Notes under the pieces: generated by a model
Told to the model about the DNA's origin: nothing
Seen by the model: the letters and a program-made list of their open reading frames with translations, nothing else
Database searches by the model: none
Part shown: positions 33,301-43,603 of the stretch, piece by piece
How the letters are laid out: each line of letters opens with the position of its first letter
Numbering within the stretch: position 1 is the stretch's first letter
Translations under genes and position numbers: made by a program
Assembly (NCBI GenBank): GCA_016934715.1
Contig: JAFGSI010000022.1
Location: 1-57,155, forward strand
Origin: Anaerolineales bacterium
GTDB lineage: Bacteria; Chloroflexota; Anaerolineae; Anaerolineales; Villigracilaceae
Direction of reading: 5' to 3'
Length of the DNA: 57,155 nucleotides

Positions 33301-33822
33301 CACGGTATCCAGGATCAATACCAGCCTTTGGGAGCTGGCATTGCGGGAGTAATCGACCAGGAATTTTTGTTCGGCCTGCTCCTCTGCCTCCTGGATGGCC
33401 TTGTAATCACCGGCCAGGTTCCTCAGCCGCTGGTAGCGGCTGTAGGCTGCGTCGTAGCCGTTGAACCCGATCCCGTTCCCTTCCCAGACCAGCGCATCCC
33501 GGACCGCCCGCATGAACTGGGCCCGGGTGTGCAGGCGGCTGTCGGTCATATCCAGCAGGTCCCCGACGACGGCCGGGCCGATCCGCGTCCAATCCCAGTC
33601 GGCGGCCGGCTCGCCGCGCGCCCGGCGCATCCTCCAGTTCCCGCCCCGCCAGAGGGTTTCCTCGGCCAGGCGCGACTTTCCCAGCCCGCCCTCGCCGCGC
33701 ATGAAGATCACCTCGCACGGCTTCTGGGGCCGGTAGATGGCTGCCTGGATTCTCTCCAGCTCGCGCGAGCGGCTCACCAATACCGGTGAACGCTGGGATG
33801 CGATCAACAGGGTGTCATTCAT
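30334..33822 (-). CDS. Large STAND-type NTPase with C-terminal TPR-like repeats
   Basis: 1162 aa from ATG 33822 (MNDTLLIASQRSPVLVSRSR), overlapping the previous gene by 8 nt. P-loop FMRGEGGLGKSRLAEE at about residues 40-56; Walker B LVLILDTVERLLPVG. A winged-helix-like region follows (LVRAPRGLNAEQLHFVMSSA). The C-terminal half is all helical with TPR-like pairs (GYSTLGMFKKAKRAYGMAL; NNLSRVLSERGYTRARRVCL; LDARVNTAWTHFLFDEFEQA). There is no TM or recognisable effector domain. Such proteins are signalling switches that oligomerise on sensing a trigger. It sits between a NACHT-like ATPase and the radical SAM gene in one transcription unit. Confidence 0.85.
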   Translation of the reverse strand: MNDTLLIASQRSPVLVSRSRELERIQAAIYRPQKPCEVIFMRGEGGLGKSRLAEETLWRGGNWRMRRARGEPAADWDWTRIGPAVVGDLLDMTDSRLHTRAQFMRAVRDALVWEGNGIGFNGYDAAYSRYQRLRNLAGDYKAIQEAEEQAEQKFLVDYSRNASSQRLVLILDTVERLLPVGTQWLMEKGLVHPQDVIFYTFQWLAEQVRQNRFPNTTLILVGRGQQGRPFFEHLSGATQAAGKECLGDDIDLAPFDDQDTQAYFEALADYWEGQAESTPAYAQISRELLALAGDQDRTRTLRLYTGGKPVHLALYADLILEGRSIPQPLQDSYVQALERVGANPQGEADPQKLAQAQFMIEEEFVRLLFGPPSLRSEILKVLVRAPRGLNAEQLHFVMSSAGGEAACDWLEKKGRDQKQAEIGEQIQNEMETLRHLSIIKVRPDGRLGLQDEIYRIYAAHLSKDERNRSGEQKERQLLYRKLQAWAQYQTDQRMLERSAFLDEDERNLRLTRPAEALEIRFSTLTDREEERRSAVRTALSAWEVESLHYGFLIDLRRNINHVLFEVGDRRWLANDEESEGQLQMELWLVLKDEASMRFVTPEPWFAVEERHEEPYEALVRVAQQDDVTRWIKRFVMRKQYQRAIEFCEAVEKVAARMTTETERHSWMHTFARGERQCWKGYAEIFLGQRTLEALAEMEAIAADLEVLLRYREEEWAFEDRNEKGFLGHPGETRLRRVAALLHNFIGYGYSTLGMFKKAKRAYGMALRYMRQTEFPAQQATTRNNLSRVLSERGYTRARRVCLDALALRRSQGADVPIAYSLNTLALIDNDHNRPDLAWAEAAAAAAYFRRVDDPRGLGLALLQLGEALRRHGKPESNMYHPFREDSPEVILNIAARADSEAMELFTTSPAAGEKMRLVEAWIEMGCLQRDRMKVARAEDEQRQRFYRDALYYLNQAGALARELNNKRLDLDARVNTAWTHFLFDEFEQAEEILQQAEELLPEDCWIRKGQPFPEPGRDDLYVYAQLSKMYGLRGRMGMERFMRFTRLVAKENPGEALEVVAARRMRVHQDKTAQAALAAAAENYVLALAYAQLLSPRSSALGIVYDSLYHYLKKFNLVEMDDFYRYENRARKRFAISRIKLEDLGNLDEFLEDCFGRGLERR

Positions 33823-34948
33823 GGCTGGACTCCTTGGTCTTCTTCTTGCGCATTTCATGCAGGTCGCGCAGCAGTTCGCGCAGTCCTTCTCCCACACGGT
33901 AATAGGGAACATGGTCGGTGATCAGGCCGTACTGGAACAGCTTCTTCATGCGTGGATCGAGCACATTGGGAAGACCGGCAGCTTCCAGGTCGGCGCTGTT
34001 CCATTCCTCCGCCAGGCCGGCAGCCAGGTCCACCAGGCATTCGAACACCTCCGGTTCCAGCATGGCGTAGCAGGGAACCCCCCCGGGCGTCGGGCGCGTG
34101 ATCACGGCGGTGCAGCAGTCCAGCAGGTCCTGCTGGCTGAGCAGTGTCCGCCGGGCCGGGTCGCATCGCAGAAGACGATCGAACAGGAAGGCGTTGATGA
34201 ACGGGTGATTCCACGGATATTCGAGAGGGAGCGTCTTCAAGCGCTCGAAGGAGAACTCCTGGGCCTGCGGGTAGCGCCCGCTTTGCGGCTCCTGGCACGC
34301 CAGCTCCCGGAGCTGTTCGAACTGCGTTTTGGCGAAGTCTTCCGACAGAGGCGAGGCCTCGAGCAGGTACAGCGTGCGCTGGGTCCTTCTGGCCGCGCCA
34401 TCCAGCCGCCACGGGTCGCGATAGGCGATCAACATCCGGGTGCAATCCCTGTCCAGGAAGCGGTCCAGCAGGCGCAGGCTGACGACCGCGGCCTGTTCCG
34501 GGGAGATCTCGTCATACCCGTCGACGATGATGACCGGCGCCCTCGCCAGGTTGCACTCACAGACCAGCTCGACCAGCCGGCTGATGATCGCCGGCTGATC
34601 GGGGATCCGATCCACGCCTGGCAAACGGGGGCAGTGCCTGCGGGCCGCAGTTTCGATCTCGGCGATCAAATCCCCAATTTCTGCGGCGTCCAGGACCTCG
34701 TCCGGATCCGTCGCGTGCGGGGTGACAAATCGTGGAATATTCAGCCAGACGGCAAAGCGTCTGGCTTCCGGTTTTCCCCATTCTTCATACAGGTCTTTCA
34801 TCAGCCAGGTCTTGCCGGCCCCCGGCGGGGCGATGATGGAGATCACCCTCCTGTCGACCACCTCCGCATCCGCCCAGGCGAGGATCACGTCCCTGATCCC
34901 CGGGCGATCAACGAACAGCGTGGAATCATAGTGCTGCCAGAGAGTCAT
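33815..34948 (-). CDS. NACHT-like P-loop ATPase
   Basis: 377 aa from ATG 34948 (MTLWQHYDSTLFVDRPGIRD), with GGAGGAGGG just upstream. Walker A SIIAPPGAGKTWLMKDL at about 38-54; Walker B APVIIVDGYDEISPEQ, the NACHT-style small residue after the acidic pair; sensor-like Arg in MLIAYRDPWRL. The C-terminal part is a helical and winged-helix-like region (FPLEYPWNHPF-type stretch, then KKLFQYGLITDHVPYYRVGE) with no clear effector. It overlaps the start of the STAND-TPR gene. The function is likely paired with that protein. Confidence 0.8.
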   Translation of the reverse strand: MTLWQHYDSTLFVDRPGIRDVILAWADAEVVDRRVISIIAPPGAGKTWLMKDLYEEWGKPEARRFAVWLNIPRFVTPHATDPDEVLDAAEIGDLIAEIETAARRHCPRLPGVDRIPDQPAIISRLVELVCECNLARAPVIIVDGYDEISPEQAAVVSLRLLDRFLDRDCTRMLIAYRDPWRLDGAARRTQRTLYLLEASPLSEDFAKTQFEQLRELACQEPQSGRYPQAQEFSFERLKTLPLEYPWNHPFINAFLFDRLLRCDPARRTLLSQQDLLDCCTAVITRPTPGGVPCYAMLEPEVFECLVDLAAGLAEEWNSADLEAAGLPNVLDPRMKKLFQYGLITDHVPYYRVGEGLRELLRDLHEMRKKKTKESSHE

Positions 34949-35030
34949 ACCCTCCTCCGCCTTGCTTCCTGAAATACGGCTTCCCGGGCTGTGCACAGCG
35001 CTGCCTGTTGGGTTGCACGGACAGTGAAGA

Positions 35031-36197
35031 TCAGCCCCGCCACCTGGCTTCCACCTGTTCCCACTGGTGGCGGCTGAACTTCAGCAGGTCGGATTGGCTG
35101 GTCACATGTTCGTCGATCAGGTCACTGACGATCTGAAGGTAGCGCCTGGGCGAACCGCGCGCCGCCTGCAGGACCCTTGCATCCAGGTCCAGCCCTGCTT
35201 CTGCAAGCGAATCGAGACCTAAAAGACGCGACTCTGCTGCCCGGAAACGCTGGATCAACAACTGCTGCAACGAAGCCTGGTTCCAATCAATTATAGAGAC
35301 AAAGGTTTCCGAAAGCAAGCCAGAATCGATCTCTCTTAAGGCCGTGGCGACATCTTCCTTGATGGCAAGCGGCAGGAACAGTTTCAGGTACACCTGGCGC
35401 GGCCCGGCCTCCGGCATCAGGGCCAGAAGAGGCCGGAGCAGATCGAGCATCACCCGCCGGCTGCGCTGGCGGGCGTCCAGGCCATCGACCAGGATGAAGA
35501 CCCGCCTGTAGCCCCAGCCCTGCACGATCTCGAACCCCCGCCAGAGCGCCTCCGGCGCAGGGACAGCCCCGGGGGGTTCCAGCAGCTGGCGCAGCAGGGC
35601 AAGCAGGGCTGGCGAGGCGCCCACGTAGCGGACCGCCGCCTTGCCAACCCGCTTCCAGTATCCACTGATCCCGGCGTGGTGATCCGCCATGGGTTCGTCC
35701 AGGATGCTGCGGATCAAGCGCTTCAGCTTCGGGCCGCCAAGCTGCACCAGCCCACGCAGATCGGTGACCTGTTTTTCGTCCGGGGACTGCTTGAGCGGGT
35801 TGAACTGCTCGACCACCTGGACGAAGAGGTCGATCGCCAGGGCCTGGAGCAATCTGCGCTTGTGCTCGTCGGCCGTGAGCGGGCGGTCGAAATCCTCCCC
35901 CAGGTTGTAATTGACGACCAGCGATCCATCCAGCACTGTGCGGCAGTCGGCATCCAGGGTCAGGCGCAGGGTGGATTTGCCGCTTCCGGGTTGTCCGTAA
36001 AGGATCATGTTGCCCGGCTCGCGCAGGGTCTTCAAGCTCAATTCTTTCCCGGGGGCAATGTGCATCGGGGACAGGAAATACGAATAAAAACGTTCGCCCA
36101 CCAGTTCCAGCTCTTGTTCAGCAACCGGTGTGGCAAACGGATCGTGCGAGAGTCCCAGTTTGCTCAGGAAGTCCTGTCGCGGCGATGTGGTGCCCAT
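35031..36197 (-). CDS. P-loop ATPase of the multi-ATPase cluster
   Basis: 388 aa. The N-terminus (LGLSHDPFATPVAEQELELV) and PGNMILYGQPGSGKSTLRLT give a Walker A at about 66-74. Walker B is VFILVDGLDARQRS, followed by RRVMLDLLRPLLALMPEAGP. The C-terminal third (ARGSPRRYLQIVSDLIDEHV) is like the lid region of AAA/STAND proteins. No TM. An 82-nt gap separates it from the NACHT-like gene, and 195 nt of AT-richer sequence precedes it and may hold a promoter. The Walker B context (VDGLD) resembles that of the two ATPases upstream, suggesting a paralogous set. Confidence 0.8.
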   Translation of the reverse strand: MGTTSPRQDFLSKLGLSHDPFATPVAEQELELVGERFYSYFLSPMHIAPGKELSLKTLREPGNMILYGQPGSGKSTLRLTLDADCRTVLDGSLVVNYNLGEDFDRPLTADEHKRRLLQALAIDLFVQVVEQFNPLKQSPDEKQVTDLRGLVQLGGPKLKRLIRSILDEPMADHHAGISGYWKRVGKAAVRYVGASPALLALLRQLLEPPGAVPAPEALWRGFEIVQGWGYRRVFILVDGLDARQRSRRVMLDLLRPLLALMPEAGPRQVYLKLFLPLAIKEDVATALREIDSGLLSETFVSIIDWNQASLQQLLIQRFRAAESRLLGLDSLAEAGLDLDARVLQAARGSPRRYLQIVSDLIDEHVTSQSDLLKFSRHQWEQVEARWRG

Positions 36198-36392
36198 ACA
36201 ATCCTATTCAACTTTTCGAGAGTACTGCGTAAATATCCGAACCGAAATCGTTGCTGCTGCCTGCTTCGCAGCGACTTCAGTTCAGCTATTTCTGCAAGAA
36301 GCAGTAAAAAGTGGAGCCCGCATTGACGCTGCCTGCGTTTCTACCCCCATTATCCTGTAGCGCCTCCAGTTCAACAAGCCGTGTGGCTGTCA

Positions 36393-37709
36393 CTACCCTG
36401 TCAGGAACCTGACACCGCCGGGGTCGCGCAGGGTGTTCTCCAGCCAGTAGCCCTCCCCGCGATGGCTCCTGACATACACCGGCTGGGCCGGGTCCGGCTC
36501 GATGGCCACCCGCAGGCGGTGCGCCAGGGTATGCAAATATTCCTTGGACCAGTGCAGCCTGGTCTGGTCGACCGGCGATCCCTGATGGGCCCAGAGCTCT
36601 TTCAGGAATTCGAAGGGCGCCTCCTCCAGCGCCAGCCAGCGGTGGCCGCGCCAGACACCGCGCTGGCGGTCATCGGCCTCCAGGCGCAGCGGCAGATGGC
36701 GGGCATAGAACTGCAGGCAGAGCTCCGCATAGGCGGCGGCAGGGAGGGGCCCGGCCGGCCGGCCGGTCCGTTCCAGCAGCAATCCGGCCAGGCGCACCCA
36801 GGCGCCCGGGACCGGGGCGCCGTATTCCGCCTCGACCAGCTGGCGCAGCCTGTCCACCAGGTCCGAAGAGGCCAGCTGCTCGAGGCGGTCGATCGTGCCA
36901 TTCGTCGCACAGGCCAGATGGCGGTTCACGACCTGCTGGCAATGTTCGTAGGAAGGGGACAGCCCAACCACACCGATCCGCCCGCGCGCCATCTCCAGCA
37001 GTTCCTGCCGGGTGTAGACAGCCGGCAAGGCGACCAGGACCCGGAACCCGCCGTGCTGGATCAGCTCCAGCCAGCCGAACAGGTCCCGGACCAGGTCCGC
37101 TTCGACGGCGGTGAGAACCGGGCCGGTGTCGACCAGCACGGCCAGCTGCTGGTACCCGAAGCGGCGGCACAGGTTGACCAGTTCTTCGATCTGCCCCTGG
37201 ACATCGAGCACTTCCACCTGGGTGGGGTAGAGGTCCTCGTAGGCGATCCCGGCCAGGTCCGCGGCCAGGTCGCGCGGCAGGCCGTCCAACCAGCGCGGAT
37301 AGGCGCGCGGCCCGTCGAACTTCTCGACCAGCCAGCGCAGGAACTCGCGCTGGGTCTGCGACAGCAGTTCCAGACCCTCCGGGTGAGCGACCAGGGTTTC
37401 CCGGACGGCCCGCGAGGCCAGGGTCATGATCCGGTACAGGTGGTTGTCCTGCCCACCGCCCTGGAGGGCCGCCCCGCCCAACGGGTACTCCAGGATAAAA
37501 GCGCGCCGGGCCCATGCGGCCCGCCAGGCCGCCAGGGCGACCGTCTTGCCGCTTTGGGGAGGCCCGATCAGGGCACACCAGTGCACCTGGCTGAACAGGA
37601 CCGCCTGGGCAGGATCGGGCACATGGCACTCGGCCCACCAGCGCAGGTTCTCGTCTGGCGTACGCGCCTCCGCAGGCGCAAAGGGCCAGTTCTGCAGGCT
37701 GAAAGACAT
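36393..37709 (-). CDS. P-loop ATPase with C-terminal OmpR-type winged helix
   Basis: 438 aa from ATG 37709, which shares bases with the previous stop as TGATG. Walker A ALIGPPQSGKTVALAAW at about 45-60. At the Walker B place QLAVLVDTGPVLTAVEADL lacks the usual Asp-Glu pair. The last 65 residues, LHWSKEYLHTLAHRLRVAIE, then PVYVRSHRGEGYWLEN, match the recognition helix and wing of OmpR/PhoB-type DNA-binding domains. An ATPase joined to such a wHTH suggests transcriptional control in response to the cluster, or a wHTH used for protein contact. It is coupled to the membrane ATPase gene. Confidence 0.8.
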   Translation of the reverse strand: MSFSLQNWPFAPAEARTPDENLRWWAECHVPDPAQAVLFSQVHWCALIGPPQSGKTVALAAWRAAWARRAFILEYPLGGAALQGGGQDNHLYRIMTLASRAVRETLVAHPEGLELLSQTQREFLRWLVEKFDGPRAYPRWLDGLPRDLAADLAGIAYEDLYPTQVEVLDVQGQIEELVNLCRRFGYQQLAVLVDTGPVLTAVEADLVRDLFGWLELIQHGGFRVLVALPAVYTRQELLEMARGRIGVVGLSPSYEHCQQVVNRHLACATNGTIDRLEQLASSDLVDRLRQLVEAEYGAPVPGAWVRLAGLLLERTGRPAGPLPAAAYAELCLQFYARHLPLRLEADDRQRGVWRGHRWLALEEAPFEFLKELWAHQGSPVDQTRLHWSKEYLHTLAHRLRVAIEPDPAQPVYVRSHRGEGYWLENTLRDPGGVRFLTG

Positions 37710-39817
37710 CAAAGGCTTCCCTTCGCCTTTTCGATCAATGGGCGGTCGATCTTCTTTCCAGGCCCCAACGCGACGAGGGCATTCCACAGGCGCATGAAGC
37801 GGCCCGGGTTGTGCTTTGATTCCAGGAGCAGTGCCTGGAAGCCACCTTCGGCGAACAGGTCGGGGAGGTGATGAGGCCGGTTTGACTCATCCCAGTACCA
37901 CTGCACAAGGTCTGCCAGCAGATCCCGGGTCCCGTCCCGCCAGGTGAGTTCCAGCTCGTGATCCCAGTCCAGGTCGGGGGTGCGCCTGCCGGGAAGCGAG
38001 AAAACGATCCCCCGGATGCCTGCCTGCCGCCAGGCCGCCCGCTGGCTCATGATGACGCGCTGCATCCAGTCCTGATCCAGCCCCGCTCCGGTATCGATCG
38101 CCAGGTACAACCGGTCGGGGAAATCCAGTTCCCGCGCGCAGAGCGCCAGGGCATGCGCCCACTGGGAGTCATGGAAGACGGGGGAGGCCTCGATCCTTTC
38201 CACCTCCTCGCGCAGGAGCCGGATCTGGGCCCGCGTCTCGGCCTTCCAGATCGCCCGCCGGGTCTCATCGCGGCCGGCCCTCTCCAGCCACTCCCAGGAC
38301 ACGCGATCCAGCTCGGTCCGGGCCACATTCCGCCCCAGGGCCTCCACCAGCAGCTGCGCCAGCAGGCCGCGCCCGCCGGGGGAAACTTTCACCAGGTAGG
38401 AAGGAGTCTGCTGGATGAAATCACAAAAACGCCGGGCGAAACCGGCCCGGATGTCGGCCGCCTCGGGCCGCCCGTACAGATAACAGCTCATCACAGGTTC
38501 CCGGATGCCGTAGGCGCCAACCGCCAGCGCCAGGGTGGTCTTCCCGCTGCCGGCGGCCCCCACCACGTGGGTGAGCCCGGCCGCATCCTGGATCTTCTCC
38601 ACGAGAGGGTCCTCGAACCAGAAAAGCGGTTTGCTGCTCCGAAAAAGGAAGGCCAGGTTGTCCTCTGCCCGTTCGCAGGAAAAAGGATTTGCCAACCGTG
38701 CCGGGAAACCGGCGAACCCCGCCGGAAGCTTCGGCCAGCTCCGGGAGGCCGGGCGGCGGGGCCAGTCGCAGTACTGGGCCGGGCCGGCATGGAAGATCGA
38801 ACCAGCCTCGAAAAATGGGGCGCGCAGCTCTTGATCGAGCTCTTCCACGGGAAAGCTTCGCAGGGCCCGCGCCAATCCTTCCCGGTCGACAGGAGCATGC
38901 TGCAGAGCATACAGCAGGGCGCCGGCAGCCTGCCGCAGTCCCATCTCCCGCAGCTGCTGTACATCACCGGCGGCGCCCAGATCGCCATCCATGATCTGGA
39001 GCAGGCGTTCGCCGGTCTCTTTTTCGTGGGGATCCAGATAGCTCTCCAGGCCTTCCCGGCGGATCTTCTCCCAATGGCCTCGCGCCCCGGCTGTGCGCGG
39101 GTCACGAAAGGAATCCCGGAATTCATTCAGCAGGGCTTTGGCCCGCTCGCGCTTTTTTTCGGATTCCAGCTGGCGCTGGCGCCGCTCCTGGAGGTAGAGG
39201 CCGAATGCGGAAAACAGGATCGTCGCCAGAGGCGCCAGCGGCAATTGCCCGTTGCCGCCGCCGCCGCCGAAGCGGCGCAGCACGGCGCGCCCGACGCTCT
39301 CGGTGGTCAGCGCGATCTGCCCGATCGGCTGGCCGCTCTCGACCACACTCAGCAGAACCGCCTCCCGCGCGGAGGCAAAACCGCCGGTCGTCCGGGCGTT
39401 GAGGATCGGCAGTGTCTGGGGGGCGGCCGCGCTCAGCAGGAGCGTGACCTGGCGCTGCGCCGGAGAGCCGGTGACTTCCAGCGTCGCGGGGAGCGTCACC
39501 AGGACGGCAAATTCAGCCGGGTCGGGCTGTGAACCGTTCGCCTGCACGAACAGTTCGATCGCCACGGACTGCCCGTCGGCGGGGACGGCCGCGGGACTCC
39601 TGGCGTGCAGGGTGTAGCCCCCTTCCAGCGGGAAGGACCGCGCGACGACGGTCTGGAGTTCGATCGGCCAGACCACGGATGCGAGAAGGACCCACACGAT
39701 CGCGCCCAAGATCAACCCGCCAAAAAGGACCTCGAGGCACTTCCAGACCACGCCCAGAACAGCCTGCCAGCCCTTCCTGACCCCTTGCCAGAACCTCTCG
39801 AACCCGTCTGTTTTCAT
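37709..39817 (-). CDS. Membrane-anchored P-loop ATPase with extracytoplasmic beta domain
   Basis: 702 aa from ATG 39817 (MKTDGFERFWQGVRKGWQAV), with a GGGAAG-type RBS. TM1 at about 18-45 (LFGGLILGAIVWVLLASVVW) is followed by a beta-rich domain of about 130 residues (YTLHARSPAAVPADGQSVAI), Ig-like in look. TM2 at about 190-208 (LPLAPLATILFSAFGLYLQ) leads into a basic coiled stretch (ERRQRQLESEKKRERAKALL). The cytoplasmic part has the P-loop HVVGAAGSGKTTLALAVGA at about 435. At the Walker B place LYLAIDTGAGLDQDW has no second acidic residue. It is the first gene of the cluster and could pass an outside signal to the soluble ATPases. No close family is known to me. Confidence 0.8.
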   Translation of the reverse strand: MKTDGFERFWQGVRKGWQAVLGVVWKCLEVLFGGLILGAIVWVLLASVVWPIELQTVVARSFPLEGGYTLHARSPAAVPADGQSVAIELFVQANGSQPDPAEFAVLVTLPATLEVTGSPAQRQVTLLLSAAAPQTLPILNARTTGGFASAREAVLLSVVESGQPIGQIALTTESVGRAVLRRFGGGGGNGQLPLAPLATILFSAFGLYLQERRQRQLESEKKRERAKALLNEFRDSFRDPRTAGARGHWEKIRREGLESYLDPHEKETGERLLQIMDGDLGAAGDVQQLREMGLRQAAGALLYALQHAPVDREGLARALRSFPVEELDQELRAPFFEAGSIFHAGPAQYCDWPRRPASRSWPKLPAGFAGFPARLANPFSCERAEDNLAFLFRSSKPLFWFEDPLVEKIQDAAGLTHVVGAAGSGKTTLALAVGAYGIREPVMSCYLYGRPEAADIRAGFARRFCDFIQQTPSYLVKVSPGGRGLLAQLLVEALGRNVARTELDRVSWEWLERAGRDETRRAIWKAETRAQIRLLREEVERIEASPVFHDSQWAHALALCARELDFPDRLYLAIDTGAGLDQDWMQRVIMSQRAAWRQAGIRGIVFSLPGRRTPDLDWDHELELTWRDGTRDLLADLVQWYWDESNRPHHLPDLFAEGGFQALLLESKHNPGRFMRLWNALVALGPGKKIDRPLIEKAKGSL

Positions 39818-39907
39818 CTTCCCTGCCCTCATCCTGAGCCGCATCCCGTTCCCCGGATGGGCGCCACGCCGCATCCAGGGCCTGCGAAGAAGTGATATCC
39901 TGATTCT

Positions 39908-39947
39908 AACCCGCCCAACCCGCATTTACAAGCGGGCTGGGCGGGTT
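39908..39947 (-). terminator. Strong 16-bp hairpin after msrA
   Basis: Arms 39908-39923 and 39932-39947 pair over 16 bp with one G-T pair and an 8-nt loop. It lies 40 nt past the msrA stop and upstream of the membrane ATPase gene, so it would separate the housekeeping transcript from the accessory cluster. The T-tract is short in both directions. Confidence 0.5.
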
Positions 39948-39987
39948 TCTCGACTCAGATCTGGCCGCGGAAAATCCTGGCGCGGTT

Positions 39988-40527
39988 CTACTTCAACTTT
40001 TCCACGAACTGCTGGCGGAACCTGGCCAGCTTGGGAGCGATGATCGCCTGGCAGTAAGGCTGGAAGCGGTTGTTGGAAAAGTACTCCTGGTGAACCTCCT
40101 CGGCGACGTAGAAGGCCTCGAACGGGCGCAGCGCGGTGACGATCGGAGCATCCCACAGTTTCTCCGCCGTGAGCCTGGCGATCACCGCCTCGGCGGTCTT
40201 CTTCTGTTCCTGGTCGTGGTAGAAGATCACCGAGCGGTACTGCGGGCCGACATCGGCTCCCTGGCGGTTGAGGGTCGTCGGGTCGTGGATGGCGAAGAAG
40301 ACCCGCAGCAGGTCGGCATAGGCGAGCACTGCCGGGTCGAACCTGACCTGGACGACCTCGGCGTGGCCGGTCGTCCCGTCGCAGACCGCCCGGTAGGTGG
40401 GGTGCGGGACCGTCCCGCCGGAGTAGCCCGACTCGACCGATGCCACGCCCCGCAGCTCGTCGAAGACGGCCTCCAGGCACCAGAAGCAGCCGCCCCCCAG
40501 GGTGGCCACCCGGGATTCTTTCTCCAT
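39988..40527 (-). CDS. msrA: Peptide methionine-S-sulfoxide reductase
   Basis: 179 aa from ATG 40527 (MEKESRVATLGGGCFWCLEA). The MsrA signature GCFWC holds the catalytic Cys. Other family marks are GYSGGTVPHPTYRAVC, TGHAEVVQVRFDP, FAIHDPTTLNRQGADVGPQY (substrate pocket) and HQEYF. It repairs oxidised methionine in proteins, with thioredoxin as reductant. 43 nt separate it from clpC upstream; the two stress genes may be co-transcribed. The frame is open upstream of the chosen ATG, but without homology. Confidence 0.96.
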   Translation of the reverse strand: MEKESRVATLGGGCFWCLEAVFDELRGVASVESGYSGGTVPHPTYRAVCDGTTGHAEVVQVRFDPAVLAYADLLRVFFAIHDPTTLNRQGADVGPQYRSVIFYHDQEQKKTAEAVIARLTAEKLWDAPIVTALRPFEAFYVAEEVHQEYFSNNRFQPYCQAIIAPKLARFRQQFVEKLK

Positions 40528-40570
40528 ACGACCTCCTGTTCCGGGCGCAGCGCGGCTGGGCCTGGAGGGA

Positions 40571-43048
<2,478 letters not shown>

Positions 43049-43113
43049 AAAGTTCTCCCGTAGAGCAGGAGTCTATCCCGCGCTACCGATTCGGACAAGT
43101 CGTGTCTGGATTG

Positions 43114-43139
43114 ATTGTACCAAAAAGCGGAACGCTTTT
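43114..43139 (-). promoter_or_regulatory. Promoter region of clpC with small hairpin
   Basis: TACAAT on the minus strand (43114-43119) is a -10 candidate about 66 nt before the ATG. Immediately upstream is a 7-bp perfect hairpin (AAAAGCG 43123-43129 with CGCTTTT 43133-43139) with A/T-rich arms. It could serve as a terminator for the MazG-like gene upstream. Confidence 0.35.
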
Positions 43140-43203
43140 CCGTATGAGGATGATTAGAATTCGAGGCGCCCTGCAGACGATCGGGCGCAGCGGGCGGGGC
43201 CTT

Positions 43204-43530
43204 TCAGCGGTTGTCGCCGTCTCCGCCGATCTTGCCGCGCTCCAGGCGGTCGTAGAGCTTGGCAATGTTGTGTTCAGCCACCTCGTCCAGGCTGAGACCC
43301 AGCTCGGTGCAGACCTGCGCCACATACCACAGGACGTCGCCCAGCTCGCCCTTCAGGGCCTGGCGCTCGGCCTCGCCGATGGCCCCGTCCTTATCACGAA
43401 AGATCTTCTTGACCTTGCCGGCCACCTCGCCGGCCTCATTGGCCAACCCGAGCACCGGATAGATGACCGGGTGCCCGATCGAAGGGTAGACCGCGGTCTT
43501 GCGGGATTTTTGCTGATAGGCAGTGAAGTC
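43204..43530 (-). CDS. MazG-like nucleotide pyrophosphohydrolase
   Basis: 108 aa from ATG 43530 (MDFTAYQQKSRKTAVYPSIG). An ATG two codons earlier is too close to the AGGA site. The all-alpha NTP-PPase fold is shown by GLANEAGEVAGKVKKIFRDK (the EExxE-like metal site) and ALKGELGDVLWYVAQVCTEL (ExxD). Such enzymes hydrolyse non-canonical NTPs to NMP and pyrophosphate. It is a single-domain short version, not the duplicated MazG. It follows wecB with a 73-nt gap. Confidence 0.88.
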   Translation of the reverse strand, partial: DFTAYQQKSRKTAVYPSIGHPVIYPVLGLANEAGEVAGKVKKIFRDKDGAIGEAERQALKGELGDVLWYVAQVCTELGLSLDEVAEHNIAKLYDRLERGKIGGDGDNR

Positions 43531-43603
43531 CATGTTCATTTCCTGGTGAAGTTGAAGTGGGTTCGCATGCTTCCGCACAGCGCGCTCTGGCAGAAACAGT
43601 CGC

